A model generated the notes under the pieces. It was not told the DNA's origin. It saw nothing but the letters and a program-made list of their open reading frames with translations, and did no database searches. Shown piece by piece: positions 35,401-45,700 of a stretch of DNA of 46,565 nucleotides. Source of the stretch: Candidatus Thorarchaeota archaeon (lineage in GTDB: Archaea; Asgardarchaeota; Thorarchaeia; Thorarchaeales; Thorarchaeaceae); contig DXJO01000054.1 in the NCBI GenBank assembly GCA_019057475.1, positions 1 through 46,565 on the forward strand, read 5' to 3'. The position numbers and the translations under genes were made by a program. Within the stretch, counting starts at the first letter, position 1, and each line of letters opens with the position of its first letter.

Positions 35401-38400
35401 TAGACAGAGATGTTAATGACTCCGTTGTAGCTGGTGGGCGCCACTGCACTGACGAGTCTGAAATCGGTGTTGTGACGCCGAATAGTCACAGTGATGTTGA
35501 AGATACCAAGCTGATAGTTCTCGCCCTTCGAGAAGTTGAAGGTGACAATGCGATTTTGCTCCAATGTATCAGTATCAGTAGTGTTGAAGATAATCCTATA
35601 CCTCTGTTCCCCCTGGATCCACTTAACGGTTGGCAGGTGCGGCCAGTTGAGGAGTTCGACTGTCGCGTCTGCGATTGGTACATCGTTATCCGTATCCCAG
35701 TACGTGACATAGAAGACGGGGTCATTTCCAACAGGAATGCCCAGTGCGCCCACAGTGGGGAGGGCATAGGCGTATGCATACCTAACTGTTAGAGTGAAGG
35801 TCAGAGTCTTGCTCTCATACTGGGGAGCAGAAGCTGTCAGATTGAACTCGTAATTACCCTTTGCTCGACCGCTGAGATCAAGCGTCACTTCGTACATACC
35901 GTTGCCAAGGTTGGTGATATCATAGATTGGGATTCCAGTAGAGGTGATTGTGGCAGTTGTGATGCCCTGCAATCGATCCACGTCAGTGTAGTTCAGAGAG
36001 ATAATCACGTCCGTTTCGTATGGCGTTGTCACCTGTGGATAACTCGGTGATGAGAGGTAACTCCGCGCAGCACGATAGATGAATGATATGACAAGCGTGT
36101 CCAGTGTATGGTTCGCGCTGTTCGGATCAACTGTGACCGTTATCGTGTAGTCATCATCTGTCAGATGAGAATGGTCGATTGTGAGGCGATATCGTCCATT
36201 GCCAAGGGCGGCGATTGCTATCGGGAATGTGTATGTGGCATTCCTTGCAGAGAACTCACCCACTGCGAGTCCGAGGATGGGATTGCCATCATTTGAGTTT
36301 CCTGGTTCGCTCACATTCACTCGAAGGATAATTACGAAGTCGTCACCTGATGGGAATATCAGGTCTGTGGGCTCATGATGCAGGTAAGTTGCAAGACTAC
36401 GGATGGTGACATCGAAATCGTAAAGGGCAGGCGCTGCATAGTCTGACCCGGACATCACAACCGTAATGGTGACTGCAGTGGTTCCTACATCCCAATTGTC
36501 CGTGGTCAGTATCACGTCGTAGCTAGTAGCAGAGTCAGGCTGCTCCCCATAGGCAGATGAGAATGTGAATGAGGCAACATCGGTAATATCCACAAGGGTT
36601 CCGGTATCAAGATCAGTCAGAACAACTGTTAACGGTGTGTCGTTGCCATAGGGGCGGGTCAAGACACCCGTCACGCTGACTGACGTATAGTGCTCTCGGA
36701 TGTCAATGTTGAACGTGTATTGTGCTGGCGCATAATAGTCAGAGCTCGCCAAGGTGATAGACAGGTTTACCGCATAGGAGCCAATACTCCATGAACTTGT
36801 ACTCAGAGTCACGTCATAGTCCAAAGGCGAATTATCTGTCTGAGTGCCCTCACTGGATGTGAATATGAAAGATGCAACGTCACTGACTGTGACTTGTTCA
36901 CCAGTGTCTAGATCAATGAAGTTAACGGTCACTTGAGTGTCTTCACCAAATGGAACAATGAGATCTCCCGACACGGATGCTGTCGTGTAATGTGGTCTCA
37001 ACGTGAAGATGATGTCGACACTTGCCATCTGAACGTAATCGCTGGGTTTTGATGCGTTGAAAGTGTACAAATGGTTGCCCCTGTTCAGAGCCGCAGTTGG
37101 GATTGAAATGTTGTATTCTCCACCGCCTTCCCAGACAACGGTCACCGGAGATCCATCATCAAGCGTTATTGTAGCGCCTGTTATCGGAGAACCGGTGTAG
37201 ATGTTCGTGTAGACTAGAGTGGCAGTGAAATCGAATCCAACTGGAGTTGAGGATACTGAGTGGTAGGTGAGGACAGTAGGATGATACAAATCGAGATCGA
37301 AGAATGTGGAGGAATCGGCATAGTAGGGATGAGAGGATTGGATGTTGATTCGCCACCTCGTTGCCGTGCTCAAATCTGTAGTATTCACTTCCTTACCGTA
37401 TCGACCTCCTCCGAGATCATCTAACTGGAGTTGCGTAGGAACACCTGATACCGTCCAGTTCATAGTGATGGTAGCGCCTGTTACCCCGCCAGAGGTTTCA
37501 TCATCGGTAAGGTTGACTGCAATGAACAGCCCTTCTCCAATAACCCTGGTTGATACACCATCGCCGATAGCATCTCCAGGAGAATCAAAAGTAAGGCTTG
37601 AACCATGTTGAACGGTGAATTCGCGCTCGTATATGCCGACTCGGTAGTTGACCGAGCTTCCAGAGTCGTTGTAGAGAGCTCGTGCAGTCCAAAGTCCAGC
37701 GGCCGCAGATGAGTCCATGACCTTCTTGAAGGTATGGTCGGGCGAGGGCCTCTCAGACTCACTGCCGACATTGTAGAACGTACTGCTGAATCGTTGGTTT
37801 GAATATGCAGTAGGAATCCACCCGAGCTGATTCGTCCTGTCAACATTGGATATGCGTACTTCGTCGATGCTGCCATCAAACCAACCGCCATACATGGCCA
37901 TGGCGCCCAGCCAAGGCAACTGACTATCCGTTTCTCCACCACCGATTCCCCAGTGTGCAGAGTATGTAAGATTCGAATAGACTGCAGCACCTGTCGTAGT
38001 GATATTCATATCAGGTTGCCCGTTTATGTAGATTTGATTATTGGAGGGGTTGCTTGCATCCATAGTGCAAACGAAGTAGTACCATTGCCCCGCGGTCCAG
38101 CTGGTCGTCTGAGTCCATATGTACTTGGTATTATCGTTATTCTCGACCTTGAACACAAAAGAACCAGGTGCAACGGGATCTCTCGTGTAGTCGCTACCCA
38201 CAAGAACAATGTGCATATCATCATCAGGCGAGAAGAACTTCGCCATTATCACCTGCGATGTTGCTGAAGAGGCACCGAAATTATTGTCTAGCCTGAACCA
38301 TCCCGAGATTGTGACATCACCGGTCGGATCAAGACCTTTATCCAATGTGACATTGATCATGTCGTCGGTGCCATCAAACCTTTGACCGTAGGAAAAGAGG

Positions 38401-39572
38401 GTGTTGACTTCATCATTGCCATCCTGGTTTCCATCGTAGTCACCCGAAGTTGAGTCATAGTGGGTTCCAGTTGTAGCTTCATCTGTTACAGTTTCATTAA
38501 GATGCCAGACAGCCAAGTAATCTTGAGTCCAAACCGCTTCCGTGTCTGTTATGGAATTAACGAGTGAGTTGCCGTAGTACATTGTGATGACAGTATCAAC
38601 TGAGGCGGATAGGTTCGTCTTGACCCACGCTGTGAGTCGCGCTCGTCCAAGAACTATGTCATAGTCCTGGTCAAACCGCTCAATCTCATGGGAAAGAATG
38701 TTGCTGCCAGATACGAAGATGATGTCTGCCCCGTCGCTCTGACAGCCCGTGTACAGGTCGTAGTCAAGGATGTCGATTAGAACGGGATAGTCAGTGAGGT
38801 CTCCGGACACCCTCGTGTGTTGAACAGTTATGTTCTTGCGATATCTGAATGACCGCAGCAAGTGAGAAGAAGCCCCCGAGGTGGAGTTTGTTGCGGTGTC
38901 CCAGGTGGAGTCGGTTGGATCAATAAGCTCGAATCTTGTCACCGCACCCGTAACCCAAGAGCTTGTAGTCTGAACCTTTAGCTCGTCGTCAACATCGAGT
39001 GTGGCTGAAGAGGACAGAGCTCCGTCACTTGGTCCCAATTGCAGGTCACGTAGATGATTCTCACCCATGAATTCGAATTTCCAAAGCCCATAGGAGTCAA
39101 TTGCGCTCGACTCTACTGTGATGAGCCCCCCTACATACCACCAGTCATCAGGGATAGTTTGGATTACATTCAAGGGGTTCGTCAACGAAACTGGAGTCCA
39201 TTCGTCAAGGGGATAGTCAACAGTGAAGCTCAGGGTTTCAACCTCAGGAGGAGGTGATACCAAGACATATGCAGTCCATGACACTGTGCTACCGTTTGTG
39301 ACTGTGAAGGAGGATCCCGAGGTCATGTCTTCAGAGTAAGTCGTTGTTGAGTCGGTCCAGGATGAACTATTCGTGAAAGTGCCTGAGAAGGCGACATCTA
39401 ATGCAGCTCCATTCCCTGCGTATGTAGCCCCGTTGTCTGCGACAACACCCCAAACTAATGCAGACTCGGATGGTCCCAGAGTGGAAGCCATCGTGCCATC
39501 TCCAATTGGATTCGCTAGAAGTATTAAGAACATGCTAGCCATTAGTACCGTGATTGTGCCGCATTTCATCAT
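29469..39572 (-). CDS. giant surface protein 1: DUF2341-LamG-beta-sandwich repeats-TM-cytoplasmic tail
   Basis: About 3,367 residues, complete. Order: a signal peptide (hydrophobic 7-23); a beta-rich region; a DUF2341-like domain at about 240-350 (RYRKNITVQHTRVSGDLTDY, MYYGNSLV); and a LamG/concanavalin-like domain at about 355-590 (FDGTDDMINVTLDKG, GSIDEVRISNVDRT). Then come about twenty beta-sandwich repeats of about 110 residues, each with a PYxxNxT motif followed by a strand ending FxD. Next are one membrane helix (about 3100-3127), a basic juxtamembrane stretch (MPKQLRKINGQIKALRKGK) and a 240-residue acidic helical tail. There are many N-x-S/T sequons. Probable role: cell-surface adhesin or S-layer-linked receptor with an intracellular binding tail. 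Start ATG 39572; GTG 39581 is the longer option. Confidence 0.88.
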   Translation of the reverse strand: MMKCGTITVLMASMFLILLANPIGDGTMASTLGPSESALVWGVVADNGATYAGNGAALDVAFSGTFTNSSSWTDSTTTYSEDMTSGSSFTVTNGSTVSWTAYVLVSPPPEVETLSFTVDYPLDEWTPVSLTNPLNVIQTIPDDWWYVGGLITVESSAIDSYGLWKFEFMGENHLRDLQLGPSDGALSSSATLDVDDELKVQTTSSWVTGAVTRFELIDPTDSTWDTATNSTSGASSHLLRSFRYRKNITVQHTRVSGDLTDYPVLIDILDYDLYTGCQSDGADIIFVSGSNILSHEIERFDQDYDIVLGRARLTAWVKTNLSASVDTVITMYYGNSLVNSITDTEAVWTQDYLAVWHLNETVTDEATTGTHYDSTSGDYDGNQDGNDEVNTLFSYGQRFDGTDDMINVTLDKGLDPTGDVTISGWFRLDNNFGASSATSQVIMAKFFSPDDDMHIVLVGSDYTRDPVAPGSFVFKVENNDNTKYIWTQTTSWTAGQWYYFVCTMDASNPSNNQIYINGQPDMNITTTGAAVYSNLTYSAHWGIGGGETDSQLPWLGAMAMYGGWFDGSIDEVRISNVDRTNQLGWIPTAYSNQRFSSTFYNVGSESERPSPDHTFKKVMDSSAAAGLWTARALYNDSGSSVNYRVGIYEREFTVQHGSSLTFDSPGDAIGDGVSTRVIGEGLFIAVNLTDDETSGGVTGATITMNWTVSGVPTQLQLDDLGGGRYGKEVNTTDLSTATRWRINIQSSHPYYADSSTFFDLDLYHPTVLTYHSVSSTPVGFDFTATLVYTNIYTGSPITGATITLDDGSPVTVVWEGGGEYNISIPTAALNRGNHLYTFNASKPSDYVQMASVDIIFTLRPHYTTASVSGDLIVPFGEDTQVTVNFIDLDTGEQVTVSDVASFIFTSSEGTQTDNSPLDYDVTLSTSSWSIGSYAVNLSITLASSDYYAPAQYTFNIDIREHYTSVSVTGVLTRPYGNDTPLTVVLTDLDTGTLVDITDVASFTFSSAYGEQPDSATSYDVILTTDNWDVGTTAVTITVVMSGSDYAAPALYDFDVTIRSLATYLHHEPTDLIFPSGDDFVIILRVNVSEPGNSNDGNPILGLAVGEFSARNATYTFPIAIAALGNGRYRLTIDHSHLTDDDYTITVTVDPNSANHTLDTLVISFIYRAARSYLSSPSYPQVTTPYETDVIISLNYTDVDRLQGITTATITSTGIPIYDITNLGNGMYEVTLDLSGRAKGNYEFNLTASAPQYESKTLTFTLTVRYAYAYALPTVGALGIPVGNDPVFYVTYWDTDNDVPIADATVELLNWPHLPTVKWIQGEQRYRIIFNTTDTDTLEQNRIVTFNFSKGENYQLGIFNITVTIRRHNTDFRLVSAVAPTSYNGVINISVYYGDLDNNVGIDPKSSITHTVENTSGLVISSLEDGPQGKGYYIVQINANQLGLGLQTLNVTFSWTGIGDKYQSKWLTATVNIVGVDSRLTLMLASEPTPYSEVMNYTFFYSDLAGIGIDNSTGDVHIYVSFQGVSVDLSEVDIKEIDQSGQPGNYSIGFNNTIFGKIDRFYMNVFINWTEGVTPFYTNRSDVISVGVLARNTLVSIIPPTPTSYGENATLSFTFDDVTGGGNEPIENSSSMIVSLNLANMSMTYDPLYRIFTVSFNTSQFDAPLGQKSFTLDVTWVGVPFYANRTGRVIFITVIQRQTVLEYSLAPTQYRDNVTFSVIWTDVTGAAATGVTGADVALYDGFTSIPAIYYTITELGGGEYEIDFNTTHYENPGLYSLNVTLTTTRFYMPNVTATRSFDVRPRATILSSVPVYRVAYNLSFEVIVYYQDLITFANIGNGSGYASLDILNGTDWIFSCEWIPSQGYYLLTLQSYPVLEVNRNYVLWINMSYADEKPFYRPNQVFIPFELRHRASTIYVTGELPQSTPYNESISFTLFYEDLDSLNGIENGNLTVYKGGSPLTFGVDYQVSEVGSGSYLITVETTALDGIAITQIVVKANWTLGTPYHNNATMSLSLRVVRRETNVEIEVPPSQTRFLDNVTFTFSFIDVGTEWRVAITKADIVIYNDTQVLAPSLYSFIDQGGNLYVISINSTFLSSGLVDDHNVTVFVDWNDSLPPYYSDDQTSIKVTTANRIGSVSLGQVLVTPMNDNMTLSFDFVDEATGVGIGNAEIQFDCVEVPGLIKDVDYWVFAGTGADAGNYTILVDTAVLDTEFQGGISAFNFILDVTWNPSQSPYYQDITGLKMIGGVRLIQISLTNAPPTPATVPYNDNVSIVITFIDLDHASPINGAGANISVRYKNGSIPSIWVWESVGAGVYNVTMDTHDAGEKGIKTLIIEIDFYPYQSLQIQVSFQLRNRYGLLDATVPPAIYAGDSAVVMVTLVDIDAGDASLPGAALNITWPDSFGITDLLNGSYRIDLSTLVLNYGVEQLLIEAAVLNYDVTPLSLDLILKAITTDIVPTEAAIELYWGNSTTVEIFYNDTLRNLPLTDAVVSYTWAGSPGNLLPTGTDGYYTVTLDTSYVNATTVVVFITAQKPNYITVSTQVTLSILPVPMAVTPIGGIFVFSLPRGEAANLNVSIIDSVNGIPVEGATVYAFWSFVNPENATLTDLGGGIYQYTLDTDLTEAAESYIVTVTALKQNHQAGSISFTIAIIATETQVIFDERSESYVDTFFNWSQIIKVGVYVIAPDLNGTDDYHQWNSTVTWRLGTEEGTFEENSSFPLLGHFYFYFNTTKYDATVHSFTITATPRNLEYQRSSNTTLLRILDIPTSLDNPLTVDKIWGWSGWFNFTLWDLYHDTGVDNESYGIDMAATYSWAGGTDMAKYVGNGDYSIFINTTLMTPSREYYPITISFDKDNFAPRSGTFNLRITAIETEIDIFAPSVNQIEGSTINLQVPWSDTIGITLFYSTAGVTTNDTPYVGGISGATIENAKFTHAKFLEPRNISLVALLEGNYTFSFDTSMYDVSDDPYIFAITLSYGNRTESSIIIRIRIVDIPTQLEMVDDIRAIQVVNQGYVTFDLLFTDAWETHGSSGVMGASWDYNRNDTAAISIDIKSHPTIDGRYVVTIFGKEIDETGGFFIITMFKENYESRVTIAISYEVNPNDNDLLVATTVTYVLPFAAVLIMGVILYVKVLKMPKQLRKINGQIKALRKGKMPKPVKDVRSRQELVAELFNDTFIELEMTRQASQMPEVAIIVDIPELGELLVQLSILTHLNTQELDDFKADISKMLDSEQAAFIKEVIHQEAIRVARREGKSVDEVKELVAEEAQHKIRGVEVLKAPSAEPTVLPSETVILPPEDAEAEDVVTTIKREAKVEAAPSSERLSDYEIKELKKDLEQRGVPPHEIDTILEQAKSLPRDLVEDLIRSLGGQEE

Positions 39573-39581
39573 CTGTATCAC

Positions 39582-39781
39582 TTCGAAACTCTTCTGACGA
39601 ATTGCATCCTCTACGTGGTCCCACCTACATGCGTGGGACCATCTCTAGACAATTAATGTCTTGAACAAAAATCACATAATAATCATTGCTAGGCGGACAC
39701 GTTCGCATAAGGCATATTGATGCCGATTTTTTGGAGAAACAGGCCTATTATTGGAGGGAAGGAGAAGGAGCGGTGATGCCC
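39582..39781. other. intergenic spacer between the two giant genes
   Basis: 200 bases. The right end (39761-39780) matches the sequence just after the stop of giant gene 1, so the two 3' flanks share ancestry. The rest holds AT-rich promoter-like sequence (minus-strand TTAATT at about 39650, TTATTATG at about 39680) and the 9-base hairpin. No reading frame is supported. Confidence 0.5.
39616..39641. promoter_or_regulatory. perfect 9-base hairpin upstream of giant gene 1
   Basis: TGGTCCCAC (39616-39624) and GTGGGACCA (39633-39641) are exact complements with an 8-base loop. They lie 44-69 bases before the start. No T-tract follows on the minus strand, so it is not a standard terminator. TATA-like AT-rich sequences (about 39646-39690) lie upstream of it, so it would fall at or just after the transcription start, as an operator or a leader-RNA structure. 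Confidence 0.45.
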
Positions 39782-42700
39782 CTATTCCTCCTCGCCGCCG
39801 AGACTCTTAACCAACTCCTCCACAAGGTCTCGTGGGAGGCTCTTGGCCTGCTCCAATATGGTGTCAATTTCGTGTGGAGGCACCCCACGTTGCTCAAGAT
39901 GCTTTCTCAGTTCCTTGATCTCGTAGTCACTGAGCCGGTCGGATGAAGGGGGCATCCCTTCGGCCTCTGGGATAAAGGCTTCCTCCGCCTCTTGAGTTAT
40001 GGCAGCAATCACATCCTCGGTCTTCTCATCCTCGGGCGTCAGTATCACAGGCTCGTCTAGTGCGATTCCTAGGTCGATTCCTGGCACGTCGACAGCCTCT
40101 TCGCCGGCGAGTCTTTTCTTGGCTTCTTCAGCGATCTCTTCTACGACCTCTTCAGGGGTCTTGTTCTCTCTGCGGGCCACTCGAATTGATTCCTGATGAA
40201 TCACTTCTTTCACGAACGCCGCTTGCTCACTCATGCGCATTTTTGAAACATCATCCTTGAACTCATCGAGTTCCGTAGGAGTCAGCCTGGTCAGTATTGA
40301 GAGTTGAATCATGAGCTCGCCCATCTCAGGAATATCGACTTCAACAGATTCGGCAGGCATCTGATAAGCGGTCCGTGTGAGCTCAAGCTCCTGGAAAGTG
40401 TTGTTGAAGAGGTCTGCAATCATCTCCTGTCTGGATTTCACCTCATCGATTGGCTTGGGTATCTTGCCCTTGCTAAGGCTCTTGACCTGACTGTTGATTT
40501 GCCTGAGTCGCTTTGGCACACTCCAAATCTTAACGTAGGCAATAGCTAACAGGACTATGATGAATAGGGATGGCGTGCCAAACATGAATACTGTGTTTAG
40601 CGTTCGGGCCGTTTCTGTGGGGTTAACAGTTACTCTCAACGGTGCATCAAGCTCGCCGTCATCCACGTTGGGCAAGCTCAGGGTAATATCAACGCTAGAC
40701 ACTCCTATATCCTCGCCGAAGAGGATGGAGGCACCACGATACTCGATTACGTAATAGCCGGGCCGTGTCGGGTCTTCGTAAGTGTCAAGGATTTCCAGCA
40801 GTTCGAGAACCGTAGTTTCATCAATCGTGAAGTTGGCTCCGGTGACAAGGGTTCCCTCCGCATGTCCAGGCCATTCATCTATGAATTTCACGACCATCTG
40901 GCCGGCTTGACCGTACTCCAATGACGTATCGACACTGACTATCTCAATTCTAGTCGGGAGAGGTATTATGGTAATCCTAATCTCCTGCAATGCTGTGGTT
41001 CGATTCGCAAGTGCCAGCCTGAGTATCAGCGTGTAGTGGTCGTCCTTTGGCCCAGGTTGACTACCAACAAAGAGCAGCGATATGTCTGTGGTATCAAATA
41101 GATATCTATAGTAACCTCCGCCCAACTCTTCAATTGTGAATAGTTTGGCAATAGGAATCGATGGCCCAGATATGACGTTGAGTGTTAGGTTCGCATTCTC
41201 CAGTCCTCCGACATATCCTTCCGAGGAATCAGTATCGTTGTAGAACAGGGCTATGCCGAGCGTTTCTCCGTATGGGACCACGTACTGTGTCGTGACAAGT
41301 GGGTCTATGTAGATGTCAGGTATACTGAGTACAAGCTCCGTTGGAATGTACAGGACATTTATCCTGACTGAGGAGGGGCCCTCTTGGTAGTTCTCCTTTG
41401 TGAAGATGATGTTCAGTATATAGGATGCTCCAGGATTAAGTGCCCGTGTATCAAATGGTACCAGGTAGGTTCCATTGCCCAGATCCATTGCATTGTCGCG
41501 GTAGGGTCCCACGGTATACGCGCCTGTCGCAGCGGGTATCAGGCCGAATGTTCCATTGAAATGAAATGTAATGTTGCCATTCCAACCCCACACCAAATCA
41601 AGCTCTGATGCTTCGCGTTCTACTGTTGTGGCGATTCGCTTGATGTTTAGAGTTATCTGCGTGGCCGACGAAGCATAGTCAGATGCATTCACCCACGGAC
41701 GAGCTCTGAAGCTTATAGGCCATATACCGAATCCGATGTCGGTCGTATTGAACACTACGAAGTATGTACCGTTGCCCATATTCGTGAAATTTCCATTTGT
41801 TCCAAGCTCAGAAATAAGCCACGAAACTGTTGCGTTGTAGAATAGCGTGTTGCCAATGTCGGGCAGAACCAAGTTCACTCTAAACTCCACAACCTCCGTG
41901 AAGTCTCTTGACATATCCTCTGTGGTGTCCCCGGTAAGCAGTAACTGAGTCTTAGATTGCTCCAACATAATCTTGAATGAGTGTGCTGCAGGTTCATAAT
42001 TCAATAACACTGCGGCAAGTCTAACATCGTAGCTGCCAACTTCAAGCAATGTGGCGTTTCCAGCAGGAATGGTAGTAGTGTAATAGCCAAGTGTGCCGTT
42101 GTACGAAAGGTAGAAGAACTGGCCTTCCAGCTCTGCCCATACCTCTGTTGTTACGTATAGATTTGATATCGGCGCGGAGTTGACAACATCCTCCAGATAC
42201 ATAATGAGATCTACAGCATCGCCTCGGTCGAGGCTTATCACGGCCGCCGAGGGGTTGATGCCAATCATCGCGGAAGGTAAGGATCGCACGATTATTGTCA
42301 CGTAGATGATAGCCGTTTCGAAACGGGTTTTCTGGGCTTCTATTATGAGGATTTTCGTGCCTATATCGTCCAGCGCTGTGTTAATTGATACAACATATGT
42401 GCCTGTTGAGCCCACCTCGGTGAAGGACCCTTGGTCAACCCCTGGCCAATCCCAGGTCACGGTGGCACCAGGTGTCAGGTTGCCCATGAAGAAATTGCGA
42501 TAGTCAACGGAGATGTTTGCCAATTCTGTCCACAAGACTGAGACTTGATCCTCAAAGAGAATAAGTTCGGTTTCAATCTCACGGACTGAGGCAGTCAGCA
42601 CGATTGTAGTCATGTTGGCATAGAATGGTTGCGTTGAGGGGTTCCACGAAACATCGAGATCAAAGCGATATCTATCGATATTAAACAGAGCCAAGGAGTC

Positions 42701-45700
42701 AACGTGGATTGTATACTTGCCAAGGTCACTGCCTAATCCCTCAACTATCCAGAAATCAACATCTCGTGTGAGTGAAACGGTTTGACCATCAAAGCCAATG
42801 AGAGCGCCAACTACGAGAGCCCCTGAATCAGCGTCCGATAGAGTGAAAGAGAAGGTGATGTTCTCGCCAAGCCTAGCGTCTTGAACTACGTCAATAGAAT
42901 AAGCAATGAGTCGCGTAATGGTTTTGACCTTCACTATTGTTGTATCGTCGAAGTAGAAGGGCGGCGTGGCGTCGTTCCAATCAACCTTCACCGTCAGATT
43001 GTAGTTGCTCACCAAATTGGGACTAAGAATCGTGGAGTTAACTGAAACGAAGAATGCGCTACCCACCTGATTCATTATGAAATCCGTGTCTAAGAGGAGG
43101 ACGCCATCAGCCCACAGCTCAATGTTAGAAGCAGTGATGGACGTTATTGCTGTGCCCCGGAGAAGGTCTGTGTAGGCAAATGCGAACGTGACATTGTCCA
43201 GGTATTGCGTGAATAGCGAAGGCACAGTTATCTCGACATTGGTCTCTCTCTTTGTGACCCGGATGCTGACTGTCATATCTGCGGCTTCATGATAAGGCCA
43301 GCCCCCTATCCAAGTAGCAAAGACGTCAACTTCAGTGATGCCGAGACCATCGAGTGCTGTCGTGTTAACAGAGATTGTGTAGTACCCACTGCCATCGTTA
43401 GTGATTAGATAGTCAGTTCCCTCCACCAGTGGCGTAACGCCTTTCTGCAAGCTGATGTCATCGATGCCGATCACAATGCCGACGGAGCTGGCTACATCGC
43501 GATAGAACACCTGGAACACTGCATAGTCGAGATACGGGGTTGAATCGGGGGGCTCTTCGAGGTCGAGCGAGGATGTTCGCTGTCTAAGCTCGAAGGTGAC
43601 GTATGTGTCATCCGGCCCGTAGAATGGACTCAGGTCCGCGTATCTCATCCTCAGCCAGAACGTGTATTCTGTGTTGATGACAAGCTCAGGATGGTTGTAA
43701 GTTTCAACAATGAATTCGTAGTTCTGGAATGCAGGCTTCCACTCGATGCTGTAGAACCAGCTGGAATCGTTGAGTAGTTCAAGAGTCACGTGGCTGGACC
43801 CGTTGCCGATTGCTTCCAGAGTGAGCAAGTCTTGGAAGTTTAGTACGAACTGAAGCGATAAGTTGTAAGGCTGCTTGTCAGTTGGTTCGGATGAAAGCAG
43901 CGTGACTCGATATCTGACATTGAATGAACGTTCCGTTGATATATCAAGAATATAAGATTCGGGAACCGTCAGTCGTGCTTCCAAATCAAATATTCCCGGA
44001 GTGGTGTAGTATGTCGTGTTGAACTCGACACTGTACTCACCATCCTGAATCCAAGTCCAGGTATAGTACATGCCAGGAATAGGTGTGCCTTCATCGTACA
44101 GGGTCACTGTCGCGCCCGTGATTCCTGTTATGAGTGCTGTAGTGACATCAGTCCAGTTGAGCAGGAATGTAACATTGTTCATGTAGGGTGTATGTGCAGG
44201 GGACTGGTAGTCAAGGACTGTTAGTCTGGCAATGACTGTAACGGTTATCGTGTGTCCTGTCCGATTGGTATAGAATGGCGCACCCGCCCATTTGACGTCT
44301 AGAGTAAAGGGCTTCTGACCGAGTGAGACTCCGAACTGACTTGTATCAAATGACACTGTAAATAGTCTGGTGGTTGAGTTGTAGTTGAGAGCGTGCTCTG
44401 CAAGACTGATAGAGATTGATAGTGCGAGGTCATCCTCAATTGACACGCTGCTGCTGCCCGTAACGTCGTCATAGGAGAACGAGAAAGTTGCGTTCTCGCC
44501 ATAGGATGTTGGAGTTGGTGGGACTATTGACACAAGCGTATCTCTAGTCAGGACTCTAACAGAGATGACATCCGTACGATTAGCATAGAACGGTGCAACA
44601 CCCTTTGACCAGTTGATGTAGACATTCATGTAAATGAGACCAGTATGCCCGAACACAGTCGTGTTGAACTCAATCGAGTAGTTGCCCGGTTGTGTGGCCG
44701 AGTAGTCCGTTATCGTGATCTGTGACGGGTCCACTGACTCACCCTGGAAACTCACGTAGATATGGACGTGGTTAGTGAGGTTGTCTATCCCCAGACCACC
44801 AGTGACATCACTGTAGAAGAAGATATAGCTCATATTGCCGAGATACGGCGTAGGTTCGGATGCGACTAGCAGAGTAAGGCTCGACTCCACCCCGATGATG
44901 TTCACCGTGGCAACGAGGGTCCTGTTCTGGTATGTGTAGACAGGCGCAGTCCAGTTGACATAGACGGTGAATGTCTGCATGCCCTGTGGGAACTGTGAAG
45001 CGGAAATCCGCAAGATGTAGAAGCCCGACCCCAGGGCTGTATCGTTGTAGGGGGTAAATGCAACATCGTTCGTTGCATTCTTCACACGGAACTCAGCGTA
45101 ATGGGACATGATGCCCTCAGGGTTATCTAGGTCACCGTAGTACACCGAGATGTTGATTACTCCGATGTAGCTAGTTGGTTCCACAGCACTGACAAGTCTG
45201 AAGTCAGTGTTATGCATCCTTATTGTGATAGAGATCGTGAAGGTTCCATTCTGGTAGTTGCCCTTGTAGAAGGTTATGTTCACGACATAGTTCTGTCGAA
45301 GGGCGTCTGTGTCCAGAGTTGGGAGCGTTACTTGATAGCGCTGTTCTCCGCCGATATAGACGACAGTCAGGGCATGATCCCAGTCGGAAACCCAGTTGGC
45401 ACCTTCGACCGGCACATCATGATCAATGTCCCAGTATTCCACGTAGAATTGGGGGTCATTCCCAACAGGGATATCCAATACTCCAACAGTGGGAATAGCA
45501 TAGGTGTAGGCGACTCGTATCAACACCGTGAAGGTCAGGTACTTGAGTTCATATCCACCCTTATTTGCTGTAAGATTGAACTCGTGTGGTCCTTCAGATA
45601 GACCAGTGACATCTATCCAGAGTGTGTAGGTGCCATCGCCAACATCAACAACAGTGTAGATGTTTATACTCTCATTTCCGATTGTCGCACCATCTATGCC

